Source: Platerodrilus igneus
Taxonomy: Eukaryota; Arthropoda; Insecta; Coleoptera; Lycidae
NCBI GenBank assembly: GCA_036346225.1
Contig: JARFIW010001744.1
Location: 62,001 to 126,000 of the forward strand
Direction: 5' to 3'
DNA length: 64,000 nucleotides
In this document: positions 34,383 to 45,634 of the stretch, piece by piece
Layout of the letters: the number at the start of each line of letters is the position of its first letter
How positions within the stretch are numbered: the first letter of the stretch is position 1
Position numbers and translations under genes: made by a program
Notes under the pieces: model-generated
What the model was told of the DNA's origin: nothing
The model's database searches: none
The model's input: only the letters and a program-made list of their open reading frames with translations

Positions 34383-36011
34383 CTAAAATCTGCTTCGCTT
34401 GGATTTTCTGGTGTACTTTACTGCAGGTAAATCGGTCTTAAGATTCCAGCAAAACTCAGCTAACATTCTGGGGCTCCACTTTCCTTGGTAACATGTTTCC
34501 ACGATGAATATTTCCTGATGGAAGCGTTCACCATGTTCGTTACTCACAGCTTCTAGATTGTTTGGAAAGAAGTCCAGATGTGAATCTAATAAGGGGATCT
34601 TTAGTGACATATTAGAGCCAAATGATTTATAGTTTTCCAGAAGCTCAGTTATCAGTTCTTTCTAGATATCTGCCTTGTAATTTCCAAGGAAGTTATTAAC
34701 AACATTTTTAAAAGATTTCCAAGCAGCAAGTTCACAGTCATTCAAACTGCCTTCAAATCCAATATCATTCATTAGTTTTCTTATATCCGGACCAACAAAT
34801 ATACCTTCTTTTATTTTCGCATCACTTAAATTGGAAAACTTCTTTTTTTGGAACTGAAATCCACTTCCCTCCCGATCCATTGCTTGAACAAAATTTTTCA
34901 TAAAACCTACCTTAATGTGTGGGGGAGGGGGGCTCTTTCAGCACGTTATTCTCTCCAACAATCAATGTTTCTCTTTTTGGCCACTGTTTCTTAAGATAAT
35001 GATTCTTTCTATCTCTGCTGTTCCACTCACACAAAAAACAACAAAATTTTGTATAACCAAGTTGTAAACCAAGTAACTTAAAGAACTCCACAAACATGCC
35101 ATGAATGTTTCTCGTACTGAACCATATCCAACATAAGTTTCATACTTTAATATGTCTCCTTCATGTTAGCTGCATGAACCAAAGGTATTAACAGGTATTT
35201 ATTCCCAAAATGAAGAAGAACCGCTTTCAAACTACGTTTTGAAGAGTCTATAAAAAGACGTTATTCATCAGGATTGTGGGTATGTTCAAAAGCTTCCAGT
35301 AAAGACTCCACATTATTGCAGTAAACTAAGTCCGCACACTGTTAGAAAAAACATTCAAAATAACACTGTCTGTCACGGAAACCACTTATTTTTGTGATGC
35401 ATTGTAAAAGATTCCATCCTTTCAGTCGTAATGGTAGTATTTCAGCTTGATTCTTGGATAAATGTAGATCATGAACGAGATCATTTAGTTCAAACTGATT
35501 TATTAAGTGCGGTTCAGTAGTTGTATTTTCTAAAAAGTCTGGGTCTCTCCTTTCTTCATTATCCGATAAATCTGTACAACCTTCAACAACATTGTCGTCT
35601 AATTCCCATGTTTTTAATGCTACCGGAATTGGAAGCTGTGGACTGTGAGGCACTGGTCTTAAAGCAAAGGGAATATTGGGATATTTAACAGTGTGTCTGG
35701 TCTTAACTGTTATCCCTGATATTTTAGTTAAACAAAAATAATAGTGTGGAGTGACCCATAGGTTCTCTCCAAACCATCAAAACTGCAAATGTCATGTGAC
35801 GGAATCCATTCAACCAATCAGTTAACAACGTAACATATGAATTACAACTATGAGGGGCCCAGGACTTATCCTGATCACCCGATTTACATCCAAAATATAA
35901 TTCATACAATTTTTTTATCAATGGAGTTATATTTCTCCTCTGAGACTTTAGTGTTACCTCACCACAAATACAGCAGAAGCAGTCTGGGTGGTTAATGCAA
36001 CTACGTGGCAT
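34383..36011 (-). pseudogene. repeat-family gene of unknown class (MPRSCI... family), decayed
   Basis: An intronless gene relic readable from 36011 to 34383 through several frames. The N-terminus MPRSCINHPDCFCCICGEV has a Cys-rich zinc-finger look and continues RRNITPLIKKLYELYFG, GDQDKSWAPHSC and MVWREP. The middle piece (35653-35342) has FELNDLVHDLHLSKNQAE. Beyond it come traces of a WRLFIDSSKRSLKAVLLH-type block with a stop. 35097-34912 has LQLGYTKFCCFLCEWNSRD; 34901-34662 has MKNFVQAMDREGSGFQF and KIKEGIFVGPDIRKLM; 34610-34383 has HLDFFPNNLEAVSNEHGERFHQEIF. I recognise this block order from a high-copy family of uncharacterised arthropod and cnidarian proteins thought to be spread by transposition. 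I cannot assign its superfamily or biochemical function. Stops and frameshifts are many. Confidence 0.65.
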
Positions 36012-37941
36012 TTTTATTAAAAATTTCACTGTAATACACTCGCAAACACTTAACACAGATCATTTAAACAGTACAACACGGAAAATTAAATCACAAACTA
36101 ATAGGAAAAGAATCGGTACCTGACGAATGAGCTGCAATACTCGAGAGCTCACATTAGACTAACTGAAGATATTTGTTAGTTGCGTATGTTTGATTTATTT
36201 TAATATAGCTCGAGTCATCTAAGTCGTAAAAACTGGACAAAACTAAACACGCATAAAGTACGCGTACTTCAGTGTGATTAATCACGCAGGACATAATTGC
36301 TAGTTATGTAATTTGGATGAATCATAGCATGTGTCATTTGTAAATGATTTCATTAATGTGTTGAAATAATAAAATTATATTATTATTTATCCTGGACATT
36401 AAGAACAAAAATGAAATGTTTAGTTTAAATAGCAAGATACATATTGAAAAAAAATCAACTTATTATTATTAAACAAGCATAGTTAGTGCCCATGTTATGT
36501 GCTAAATAAAAAATAACAATTACAAAAAACTGAGTCCGATAGCAAATTTCTGACTTCATATTCGGAATCAGCGATCAAAAATACATAAGAATTCGCAAAT
36601 GTTATCCTTGTAACAAAATCTTTGTTGACCAGTGTTATTAGACGAATACTTTGTTTAATGATTAATTATAAACTTCCTTCTTTATTTGATTTAATCATTA
36701 CTTGGGAAGTATCTATTTATTTTTGAAGATATAAGTTTGTTTATTATTCTTATTAGTTTTTACAATATGTTTACACTTCATTAGTTAACCCTATTTCATT
36801 TTGTATATGTTATGCCACTGTCATAAAAGTAATTTGTTATTTTCAAGGTTAATATTAGTAATTTCTTGTTCTGTTCATTTTTCAAAAAGGACAACCATTT
36901 TTGTCTTTTGTCTGTGTGGTGCAAGCTCACATGGTCACGGACTTTACAGCAATTTTAAAATTAATCAGTTGTGTAAGTGATCATCCAATGTTATTTGTTG
37001 GGATTGTTAGTTGTTGTAGCCCTATAGTACCTGATACTGATGTTATTTTGGGAAATCAGAATTTGCTGGATAGTGATTTTAGCCGACCACGTTTTATTCC
37101 ATCTAAAGAACAACTTGCACCATCGCTTAATAGTCTCATTTTTTTTTGTTTTCTTAATTGTATCATCAATGTAAACTGTTCAAGTTTACAAAATTATACT
37201 TGGGCATTTACTTTGTGCTATTTATGGTTGCCATAGGGATATGGGCATTCAAATATGCATAAAAAACAGGGTGCTCCATTTACAAAATGCCATGTTTGAC
37301 AGAACACGTATTCCTTCAAAGATATAACACTAATCATTCTGCATATACTTTGTTAAGAATTATTTTTATATTACTTTAAATGCCAGCAAATAGTTCATAT
37401 GTAGTGCCCCATCCAGTATCTACAAATAAATAAACACGTATACTAGCAAAGCTGTCGTTTTATAATAATTGGTACTCTTCTTATATTTACCTAAAGCATG
37501 TTGTTCCGGGATCTAGATAACTTAACCAACATACCACGGTAGCCAGCCAAAATAATTAAAATGGGATTTGAAATTTCCATGTCAAGGACAAATGAGTGTG
37601 GTTCAGAGGATCGAACGACAGTTGGAACCCACGACTTGGACTGAAGTATGGGTTAGGGGTATACCCAAAATACAAAATCCAAAAACCGAGAGCTGGGCTA
37701 AAAACATTAAACATTTCCATTAGGGAAGCAATAAAAATATTAGTCATTTACCAGTAACGCAGAAAACTAAAAGGAAAACTAAAGATATTTAGCTAAAGTA
37801 AATATTGAGATATAAGTTCTTCAATATGTAATAAATAGAAAAATATTGACCACAGTTCAAACTTTAAAATAGTGAGACTATACAGTTGAAATAAAAGTGC
37901 AAAAAATTCGAATGCTTTAACACGCCTTAGGCTGAGGAAAC
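36012..37941. other. no recognisable gene
   Basis: AT-rich interval. A 111-codon plus-strand frame at 36901-37236 has no recognisable motif and ordinary non-coding composition, so I do not call it a gene. Confidence 0.45.
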
Positions 37942-38570
37942 ATGGCAACTCTTGCTCAAAATTTTAACATATCCGAAAATGATCTTAATCGGCCACATTC
38001 ATGGGACACGCAATTGGTATTCCGTGTGCTCGGCGATATATATCAAACGACTAAGATGTCAAAACTACTTATGTTAATGGAGATGGAAAAGCTATGCAAT
38101 TTAAAGATAAAAGCATTGGACGAAATTAACTTTTATCTTGCAGAACAAACCAGTCAACAGAAAATCACATAAATCATGATGAAATTGACATCACTCTATT
38201 TAATGAAGATATAGAAGTGAGCTTAAAAGACTCTGTAAACTTAGAAGATCAAACCAAAAAGTGTAAAGAAATACCTATAAATAAAAAGTTATAGTAATGC
38301 TTGAAAGAAACCAACAGATAATTAAAGCCAACAAAGAAAACGAACACAATAAAAATTAACAAAGAAAAAGAGACAACTGGTTCCTTGGACTAATGAACAA
38401 AAAATAATTGTTGAAAATTGCTTTGCAAAACATAAAATCTAAAAAAAACCCCAAAACGTCACGAGTGTGAAAAGTTAAAAAAAGAGTTTCTGGATATTTT
38501 AGATAATAGACTGACTAAAAATAAAAGTTTACGTTCAGAATAATTATGTCTCGTCCAAATAATAATTGTA
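37942..38570 (+). pseudogene. 3' half of a second decayed repeat-family ORF
   Basis: The readable part starts MATLAQNFNISENDLNRP, then IYQTTKMSKLLMLMEMEKL and ALDEI (37942-38172). Further fragments continue in other frames, notably VPWTNEQKIIVENCFAKHIK, TPKRHECEKLKKEF and KVYVQNNY near 38375-38565. The pair of blocks (an AKxSKLL helix followed by a PWTxEQKxxV...KxECE..VQNxY tail) is familiar from a high-copy arthropod repeat protein of unknown role. The N-terminal half is absent. The first methionine may be internal to the original protein. Confidence 0.45.
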
Positions 38571-39170
38571 TTTTGGTAAGATCGTATACTTTGTACGTTA
38601 TACAAGTATTATTTTCGATATTTTTTATTTACACTAATAATATTGTAGTTTTAGAAATGTTTTTAGTACAATGCATTTAGCTTCTAAGTTAAGGTTCTAA
38701 GCAAAAACTACATTTATATATTTTCTGGAAAAATAAAGTTTCAATTGAATTGCATTTTTATATTATAAAGGAAGGCGTGTGTCTGTGTTAATATTTATAT
38801 CATGACCCGTAATCAAAATAATCCTAAAATAATCAAATCTCCTAGGGCAGAATATGAAAATGAAATAATTATTGTTTCTTCCCAGCTATGAACCATAATT
38901 TATTAGTACCAAAAATATAAGTTGTATAAATTATATTCTGATTTATGAGACTACATTTCGGAATTTACTTCCAGAGATCGAGAATCAGATAAATTAATAT
39001 CTTTCAGAACTTTTAAAAAATAGAACTGCCTTACACATTACTAAAACGGTATAATGGTGATTTGTTCAAAAAACCTTTTGCTCTTCTGGGTCTGTCGCTG
39101 CGTGTTTGTGTGTGTGTGCAGGAGATTTCCAAAGTGTGTAGGCTGTTAATTTTAAACTGGTATGTGGTTA
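38571..39170. other. no recognisable gene
   Basis: AT-rich spacer up to the left end of the mariner-type transposon. Confidence 0.45.
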
Positions 39171-39434
39171 TACTGTGTAACCGTAAAGTCCAGATTCCTA
39201 ATAATAAAATATTAAAAAATAATAAAAGTATTTTTATGAAAACTCCAAAAACACGTCAATTTTAGTTTTTTCTTGCGGTTTTATTGCTTATAGTTTTAGC
39301 TCTGTAGATTCATCCCCTAAGGTAGGGTAAAATCAACCCTTGAAATTTTAAATAGCAATATGAGTCAAGTGACATATCATTAGAAAGCCTATTTCGTCCT
39401 CTATTCAAAAATGTCTTACTTTTTAATCTTCGTC
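39171..39434 (+). repeat. left terminal inverted repeat of mariner-type transposon
   Basis: Matches the reverse complement of 40870-41123. The inner part from CAATTTTAG onward is the best conserved. Confidence 0.9.
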
Positions 39435-39669
39435 AAGTACTTTCCGAGATATTGATTTTTCTAAAAATTAAGTTAACTAATATAAAACTGACCTGGCGTT
39501 CCATTTGCAATATTGCAATATTAATACTAACCCTTTATTCAAAAAATATTTAGTTACCTATTACATTCAACTGTTAAAGTAGTTGTTTCAATAAACGACA
39601 AATGATCAACAAAACTGTTAAAATTCATAGAATTTGCATTAGTTCATTGTAGTTTGATGTTTTGAAATT

Positions 39670-40741
39670 ATGGTTAATTTAACCGAAACTCAAAGGATTA
39701 AAATTTTAATTTATCTTGGTTATGGTAATCTAACAAGGACTCACAATGTGTGCGCATTGTTCAATGCAAAATACCAAAATCGTCAGATAACACATTTAAC
39801 GGTTGGAAAAATAGCCAAAAAATTTTTGGAAACTAGTAGTGTAAAAGATGTGCCTAAAACTGGTCGTCCAAAAGTCAATATTGATATTAAGTTAGAAGTT
39901 CTTTTGAAAGTAGAAGAGAATCCACATTTGTCGACATGATCACTTGCTGTGGAAAACAAAATTAGTCAGAGTTCAGTGCATAAGATTCTAAAGAAGGAAA
40001 AGTTTCATACCTACAAAATTCAAACAGTTCAAGAACTGAACGAAGACGATTGTGATAGAAGACTGCAATTTTGTGAAGTGGTTATGCACATGCAAGCAAA
40101 CAATCCAAATTTTTATCGTCTCATTGTATTTTCTGACAAAGCAATTTTAACTGTAAATGGAGACGTTAATCGACAAAATTGTCCTTACTGGAGTTGAGAA
40201 TCCTCACTGGATGCGAGAAACTCACACTCAATACCATCAAAAGGTAAATGTGTGGGTAGGAATAACAGGCGACAGGATATTAGGACCGTACTTTTTGATG
40301 ACACCCTCACTGGAGAAATATACCTCAATTACCTTAAAAATGATTTACTACCTGCTGTTGTTGCACTTGAACCTGATGAAGAAAATCCAGATCTCCTTAA
40401 TAGAGTTTGTTTTCAACAAAATGGTGCACCGCTTCATTTCGTGCATAATGTTTGTAAATTTCTAGATGCTAACCTTCCAGGTACATGAATTGGCAGGTGA
40501 GGGCCAATAGAGTGGCCAGCTAGATTGCCAGATCTTACTCCACTTGATTTTTTCTGTGGGGTTATTTAAAATCTAAAATTTATACCACGAGGCCAGAAAA
40601 TCTTGACAATTTAAAACGGCGAATAACTCAAGAAATTCGTCTTATAGAGGCAGACATAATAAACAATGTACTTCAAGAATTTTTAAATAGAATTGCTTAC
40701 TGTCAAGAAGTGAATAAGTGGCAATTTGAACATTTAATATA
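39670..40741 (+). pseudogene. mariner/Tc1-type transposase (broken)
   Basis: Starts MVNLTETQRIKILIYLGYG with a helix-turn-helix pair in the first ~100 residues (AKKFLETSSVKDVPKTGRPK linker, then ISQSSVHKILKKEKFH). The catalytic domain has LIVFSDKAIL (first Asp kept), NPHWMRE, KVNVWVGITGDRILGPYF and a CFQQNGAPLH box where the second catalytic Asp is Asn. The third segment is WPARLPDLTPLDFF. Damage: in-frame TGA at 39937, frameshifts near 40195, 40298 and 40550, and stops near 40486 and 40498. The C-terminus, NKWQFEHLI, ends at 40741. The transposase would cut at the inverted repeats and integrate at TA. Confidence 0.93.
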
Positions 40742-40869
40742 ATTTTAGTTAAATTTTAATTTCTTGAGATTTATTTTGATTGACGATTGATTAAATAATT
40801 TGTGATTGTACTTTATTGCATTAGTAGTTAACTTAATTCTTGGAAAAATTAATTTCTTGGAAACTAATC

Positions 40870-41123
40870 GATGAAGATTAAAAGTAAGACATTTTGAAAA
40901 GAGGACGAAATAGGCTTTCTAATGATATGTCACTTGACCCCTATTGCTATTTAAGATTTTAAGGGTTGATTTCATCCTACCTTAGGGAATGTATCTAGAG
41001 AGCTAAAACTATAAGCAATAAAACTGCAAGAAAAAACTAAAATTGAGGGATTTTTGAAGTTGTCATAAAAATACGTTGTTTTCATTTTATTATTAGGCAT
41101 ACGGACTTTACGGTCGTACTGTA
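40870..41123 (+). repeat. right terminal inverted repeat of mariner-type transposon
   Basis: Counterpart of 39171-39434, ending GGACTTTACGGTCGTACTGTA. Confidence 0.9.
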
Positions 41124-44100
41124 TAAGAAATGATCTTTAGGCTATTTCTGAACACACGTACACTTTGGCCGTGAAATTTTTGTAGCGATCTTGAGATTAT
41201 CTTTCCTCAGCAACAAGCGGCTTCTCGATACGCAAAAAGGCAATTTCACAATCTTGGTATACAAATAATTATTAGATAAGACGTGTAGATGAAATTACGT
41301 TTATTGAATTTGTTTCTCTTACTCGTGTCTGTAATTTAATATTTCTATTTTTGTAATTGTCTACACTTCTACGGATTACTATAAACAAATGCATAGTAAT
41401 ATTCTCCTTGGAAGCACAAAAATCCAAGTCTAGTTTTTCTTTATTAACCTACTTTCAAAGATCTTTTGTTTTTATTTAACACCTAGAAACAAAATATGAA
41501 TATATAGCAAAGAGCAGTCAGTTTAAGCCTAGACCCCCGCAAAATCTTAATGTTAGCATCAGTATGATGAATTTTACAAGCATGTTATAGTCTGGGGGGG
41601 AGGGAAGAAACGTCTAAACTTAAAAGAATAAGGAAAGTCATTATTTATAACAATCAGATATTTTTCGTTCCTCTTAATGATTTCGGCACTTGAAAATAGT
41701 AAGTACACAAGGGATTTTGTGTTCAAGAAAGGGAGTTAATTATTGTTTATTACCCTTGTAGACAAAAAAAACTTCTTCCGCTTTTATATATGAAGAATTC
41801 TACATTTTAAAGTCTATCATATTTCACATTAAAAAAATTTAAGTGTTCGTAGAACTATTTTTGGTTAAAATTATTATAATTAATAAGTTTGACTCTTCTT
41901 TAAAAATCACATTCAGCAACCAATTTAATAATACACAGAATCTATAAAAATATTTGAATACAATGGCACGGTATAAATCCAATCTTGAACAACAAACAAA
42001 CAGCGGAAAAAAATTGTTTTTAAAATGCGTTGTGTAGTAAATATTATTAAAAATTAGAATTCATAACACCAAAATTCTAAAATAACCAAAATAAGAAAAA
42101 GTATTAATTAGAAAAATCACATTTGCATCAAAACACAATGTAGTTTAATTAATGTCGTACTTTATAACAACATTATAAAGCGCTTGGTTGACAAACGCTT
42201 GGGTTCAAAATTATTCTCGATTTGCCACTAACGGTAAGTGCTAATAATAATTAAGTCCTAAATCATATTCTAATTAAAAGCGTTGATTTACATGTATGCA
42301 TTTTCAATTTTACAGACTACTGTATTCTTTCAATGAACGCTCAATGCAGTTTCCTCCAAATTAGTCACATAATCATTAAAACGTGCACTACTAATATCTT
42401 ATGGAAAAGCAAAAACAGCAGGCACCTGTTTAAACCCCCCTCCCACATGCTAGTCGATCAAACAAGTAAAGCTTAGTTGTAAACCTGAAATAATAAACAA
42501 CTAGAAGTAGTACAACGTTGCCAATTCTACGGACGTGTGATTGTGAATTCCATGACCAGTAGATATACAGTCTCACAGCGTCTCTGCTGTAAAAACATTG
42601 AACTAAAAATGTATATTTTTATGTTTCGCAACCAAGGGATGTCCACCCTAATTTTTGCTAAACAGCATATTTAGCTTTTACAAAGTGGTCCAAAAATTTA
42701 ACATGCTGGAAATTCGGCATCCGTATATTGGACGTAGTATTTTACATGGACGTTGGATGTAATGTAAAATCATAATGTACTGACGTTCGGTTGATGGTGG
42801 GATGTGTATTTACTAGTTAATAAAATGAAATTATAACAGGATTTTATGTAAATCCTACGTACTTATTACAAACCAAGCTAGTAATTCAAAAAAGAAAAGT
42901 GTGAGATCATAGAGAAGATTTGAATCTATAACTTTCCAAGTTGTATTTGCATACTCTTACCATTTGAGGAACCGAGAACAGTATTCAATTGCAAAAATTA
43001 ACAAATTTTTATTGCATATGTAACTATATATATCAACCTCCTTTCAATTACGTTTGGCATATTTCAAAGTGTGCAATTTTTAATATTAAGTCAGAAAGGA
43101 GGTGACATTGAAATGCATGTCTTTAGCCAACTTCATAGTTAAATTAAGTCAAGAGCTAGAGAAAATTCTAAATTAACACATCCCGATACATCTGTAATAA
43201 ACCACAGTAATATAAGGAGTCATGCAAAATAAGCAAAAATAAATAAATATTTACAGTTTCATGATTCGGCTCATAATGAAATTTCAGATGTAAAAAGAAC
43301 TTCAACTGGTCATGAAATTTTTCAGGACATAGCTGACAATTAAATGTCTCTAATAACTTTCCGCTTGTATTTGATGTTCGAACTGAAACTTTATTTACGT
43401 TAGAATTTGTTGAACGATTCTTAATCCTAAAATGATCAATTATTTACATTTCAAATCATTATTCAAACTTAACTGGATTATTTTGGATGTTGCACCTTGA
43501 CCCTCGAATACATTTCTCAAAGGCTCAAGAGACAATTTTTCAGTTACCCTTGGTTCATCATCCTAAAACCAATATTTATTAATTAAATTAAACGCAGTAA
43601 AGCATACACAAATGGCAGTCCCTTGTGTTGTTGTTTGCATATACTTTTTCATATCCTGTTTTTTAATAATTAAAATTTTGTTTAGTATGGACACTTTGTA
43701 GCATCAAAGAGTAACTTTAAATTTCTTATCCATGCACTTTTTCAATTTAACTAATTGTAAATTATAAAGCAGTAAATTAAAGTACATATATAAATAAAAG
43801 ATTAACAAAAATGTTACGCTTAGGTCAACGATCACAACCATTGAAGGAATGCATTTTTAGTTCAATAATTACAATTGAACCACTTTAATCATGGAGGTTG
43901 TATAGTAGGGAGACGCTTGTACTTGATAAAATTATACACGTTTGAGTTTTTCGTAATTTTCAACAATTTAATGTGTGAGTGTGTGTAAATTATATTTGCA
44001 GTTGCTAATCGTTAAATAACTTTGGTATGTGTGCAATTCGCGTTTGTATATAATAGAAATGCTTTTAATTACAGGAATAACATTTCATAAGAAAGGGACA

Positions 44101-44432
44101 TATCTTACGCAATTGTTAGTAGGCAAAAATAAATTCCGGATATTCACATTTAGATTAATTTATTTATTGTTTATATTTTTTTAGATTTTCGAAAGATCGC
44201 AGTGAAGAAACTTGCTCCATCACCATTATCGCTACCGCTAGCTAAAATCAGCTGATCCGTAACAACTATAATCAAGTTTCTCTTTAGAATTAAACTAATA
44301 TGACTCCAGGCATATCTCCATATAGAGTAATAACTTGGTCATATCTCTTAAATACCTTTTTCTCATTAAGAAAAGCATGATCACAGCTATTCTTTATTAA
44401 ACTGCCTCCAAAGTGTTGATCAACATACGAAA
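41124..44432. other. AT-rich stretch with no recognisable gene
   Basis: About 3.3 kb without a reading frame over 60 codons that resembles anything known, and without paired repeats that I could find. It is probably old degraded intergenic or intronic DNA. Confidence 0.5.
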
Positions 44433-44436
44433 TTAT

Positions 44437-44970
44437 TGAAACGAGCTACTGCTACCGCATTTCTTTAACTTAAAAACAAGTAATAACAAACGTCTTTATT
44501 ACTCACTGTTCACAAGTCTAATTAACAGTATATGTCTTGTTTATAGATGTTTTCAGTCCACTTAACAATGAAGCACTATTACACTAATGAATTTACAAGC
44601 ACTAATATCTTTTTAAACTAACTTCTTTACCATAGGTGCATTAACAACACTAACACAACTATTTATTTATACACTTCTATTTATTTATGTATACTACAAG
44701 CTGCATGTACATTAGACACAGCATATATCATTTATGTATAAATTCTTGAACTCCTAAAAGCTCAACTACGTTTACTGTACACGATATAATTTATATTAGA
44801 CATTCAAGTATAGACTAACCCTTACATTTATAAGCGACCTTATATATACCCTGAATTAAATATATGACTCATTATCTAGTATTTTCTAGAAGAGTTCTGG
44901 TATCCTTGAGAATATGATGTGCCTCGGGCGTTTGTATGTTTGACGAGTTGCATAATAGTGGATCGCAACA
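44437..44970 (-). repeat. Gypsy-D 3' LTR (534 bp)
   Basis: Paired with 50478-51011. It begins TGAAACGAGC on the plus strand and ends GATCGCAACA. Confidence 0.95.
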
Positions 44971-44990
44971 CTGCCCCCTCTTTAAAACCG
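44971..44990 (-). promoter_or_regulatory. Gypsy-D polypurine tract
   Basis: On the minus strand TTTTAAAGAGGGGGCAG lies directly against the 3' LTR. Confidence 0.8.
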
Positions 44991-45115
44991 TTACGTCTCG
45001 TAACTGTAAATACATTTTGACGCTAATTCGATGACTGATGACGGTATCGGCAGCTATCTCCTCTGGTGCATCCACCGCGTCGTTGGAAATAACAGTCAAC
45101 ACTCTTTTCTTCGTC

Positions 45116-45592
45116 TTAGTAGGCAACCGGTTGATAACAACAAACAAGGACCTGGACGTTGGTTCCCTGGAAAACTACTTCTAGCACATTTCGAACTATC
45201 CTCCAATCTAAGTGATCCAGTCCACAGACCAGCCTAGGCACCGCTAGTTTCGTTACTCCATTTTCCATCATCTGCGCCTTAAGATTTAGCAATGCCTCCC
45301 ATAGATGTCCATAACTAGGTCTTTGCCATGAAGAATTTTTGGTGACCAGATAGTAAACATAACGATTTTTATCTTGAAGAATCAAAGATTTTCCGACAGT
45401 TGGCTGCTGTTGTACTAATTTATCCACACATCCAAACTTTTTCTTGAAAACAACAGCTATTCCCCTTGACATTGCCAAATCTTGAGCTACGCAATGTGCA
45501 AGGGAATACTCTTCTGGTGCCCTAAACAGATCTTGCTGTTTTTCAACAACAACGCCAAATCTCGCCTTAGCGGAACCACCATACGCCGCCAT
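45116..45592 (-). CDS. macro domain protein, OARD1/TARG1-like ADP-ribosyl hydrolase, carried by Gypsy-D
   Basis: An intact 158-codon gene lying 42 bases after the pol stop, same strand, between pol and the 3' LTR, where other elements may carry env or accessory genes. The whole protein is one macro domain of the OARD1 (TARG1/C6orf130) type: DLFRAPEEYSLAHCVAQD (residues 21-38), the glycine-containing binding loop SRGIAVVFKKKFG (42-54), YVYYLVTK (78-85) and PRLVCGLDHLDW (119-130). K85 and D126 fall at the positions of the Lys84 and Asp125 catalytic pair of human TARG1, which removes ADP-ribose from glutamate/aspartate and hydrolyses O-acetyl-ADP-ribose. The start ATG at 45592 gives the family's normal length (human protein 152 residues). 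No stop or frameshift is present although pol has several. The likely role, by inference, is to undo host ADP-ribosylation of element or chromatin proteins. Activity is unproven. Confidence 0.9.
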   Translation of the reverse strand: MAAYGGSAKARFGVVVEKQQDLFRAPEEYSLAHCVAQDLAMSRGIAVVFKKKFGCVDKLVQQQPTVGKSLILQDKNRYVYYLVTKNSSWQRPSYGHLWEALLNLKAQMMENGVTKLAVPRLVCGLDHLDWRIVRNVLEVVFQGTNVQVLVCCYQPVAY

Positions 45593-45634
45593 AAAGCTCT
45601 CAAAATCTACCTTTGGCTCATGATTAATAACTTG

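Larger units (their letters stand above)
39171..41123 (+). mobile_element. mariner/Tc1-superfamily transposon with long inverted repeats
   Basis: A complete ~1.95-kb DNA transposon flanked by TA (39171-39172 and 41122-41123). Inverted repeats run about 39171-39434 and 40870-41123, starting TACnGT...ACCGTAAAGTCC on each side. They are about 80-90 percent alike overall and much longer than the 30 bp typical of mariners. The single gene lies between them. Both repeat divergence and gene damage show an old, inactive copy. Confidence 0.92.

Noticed and set aside
36901..37236. 111-codon plus-strand frame
   Set aside because: No recognisable motif, AT-rich composition typical of the surrounding non-coding DNA, and no repeat or promoter context.
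44872..45147. 91-codon frame overlapping the macro-domain gene end and the Gypsy-D LTR
   Set aside because: It is out of frame with the macro domain and runs into the LTR; most likely a shadow.
45116..45592. Macro domain as a host exon that happens to neighbour the element
   Set aside because: It lies inside the LTR pair and target duplications, on the element strand, 42 bp after pol and upstream of the polypurine tract.
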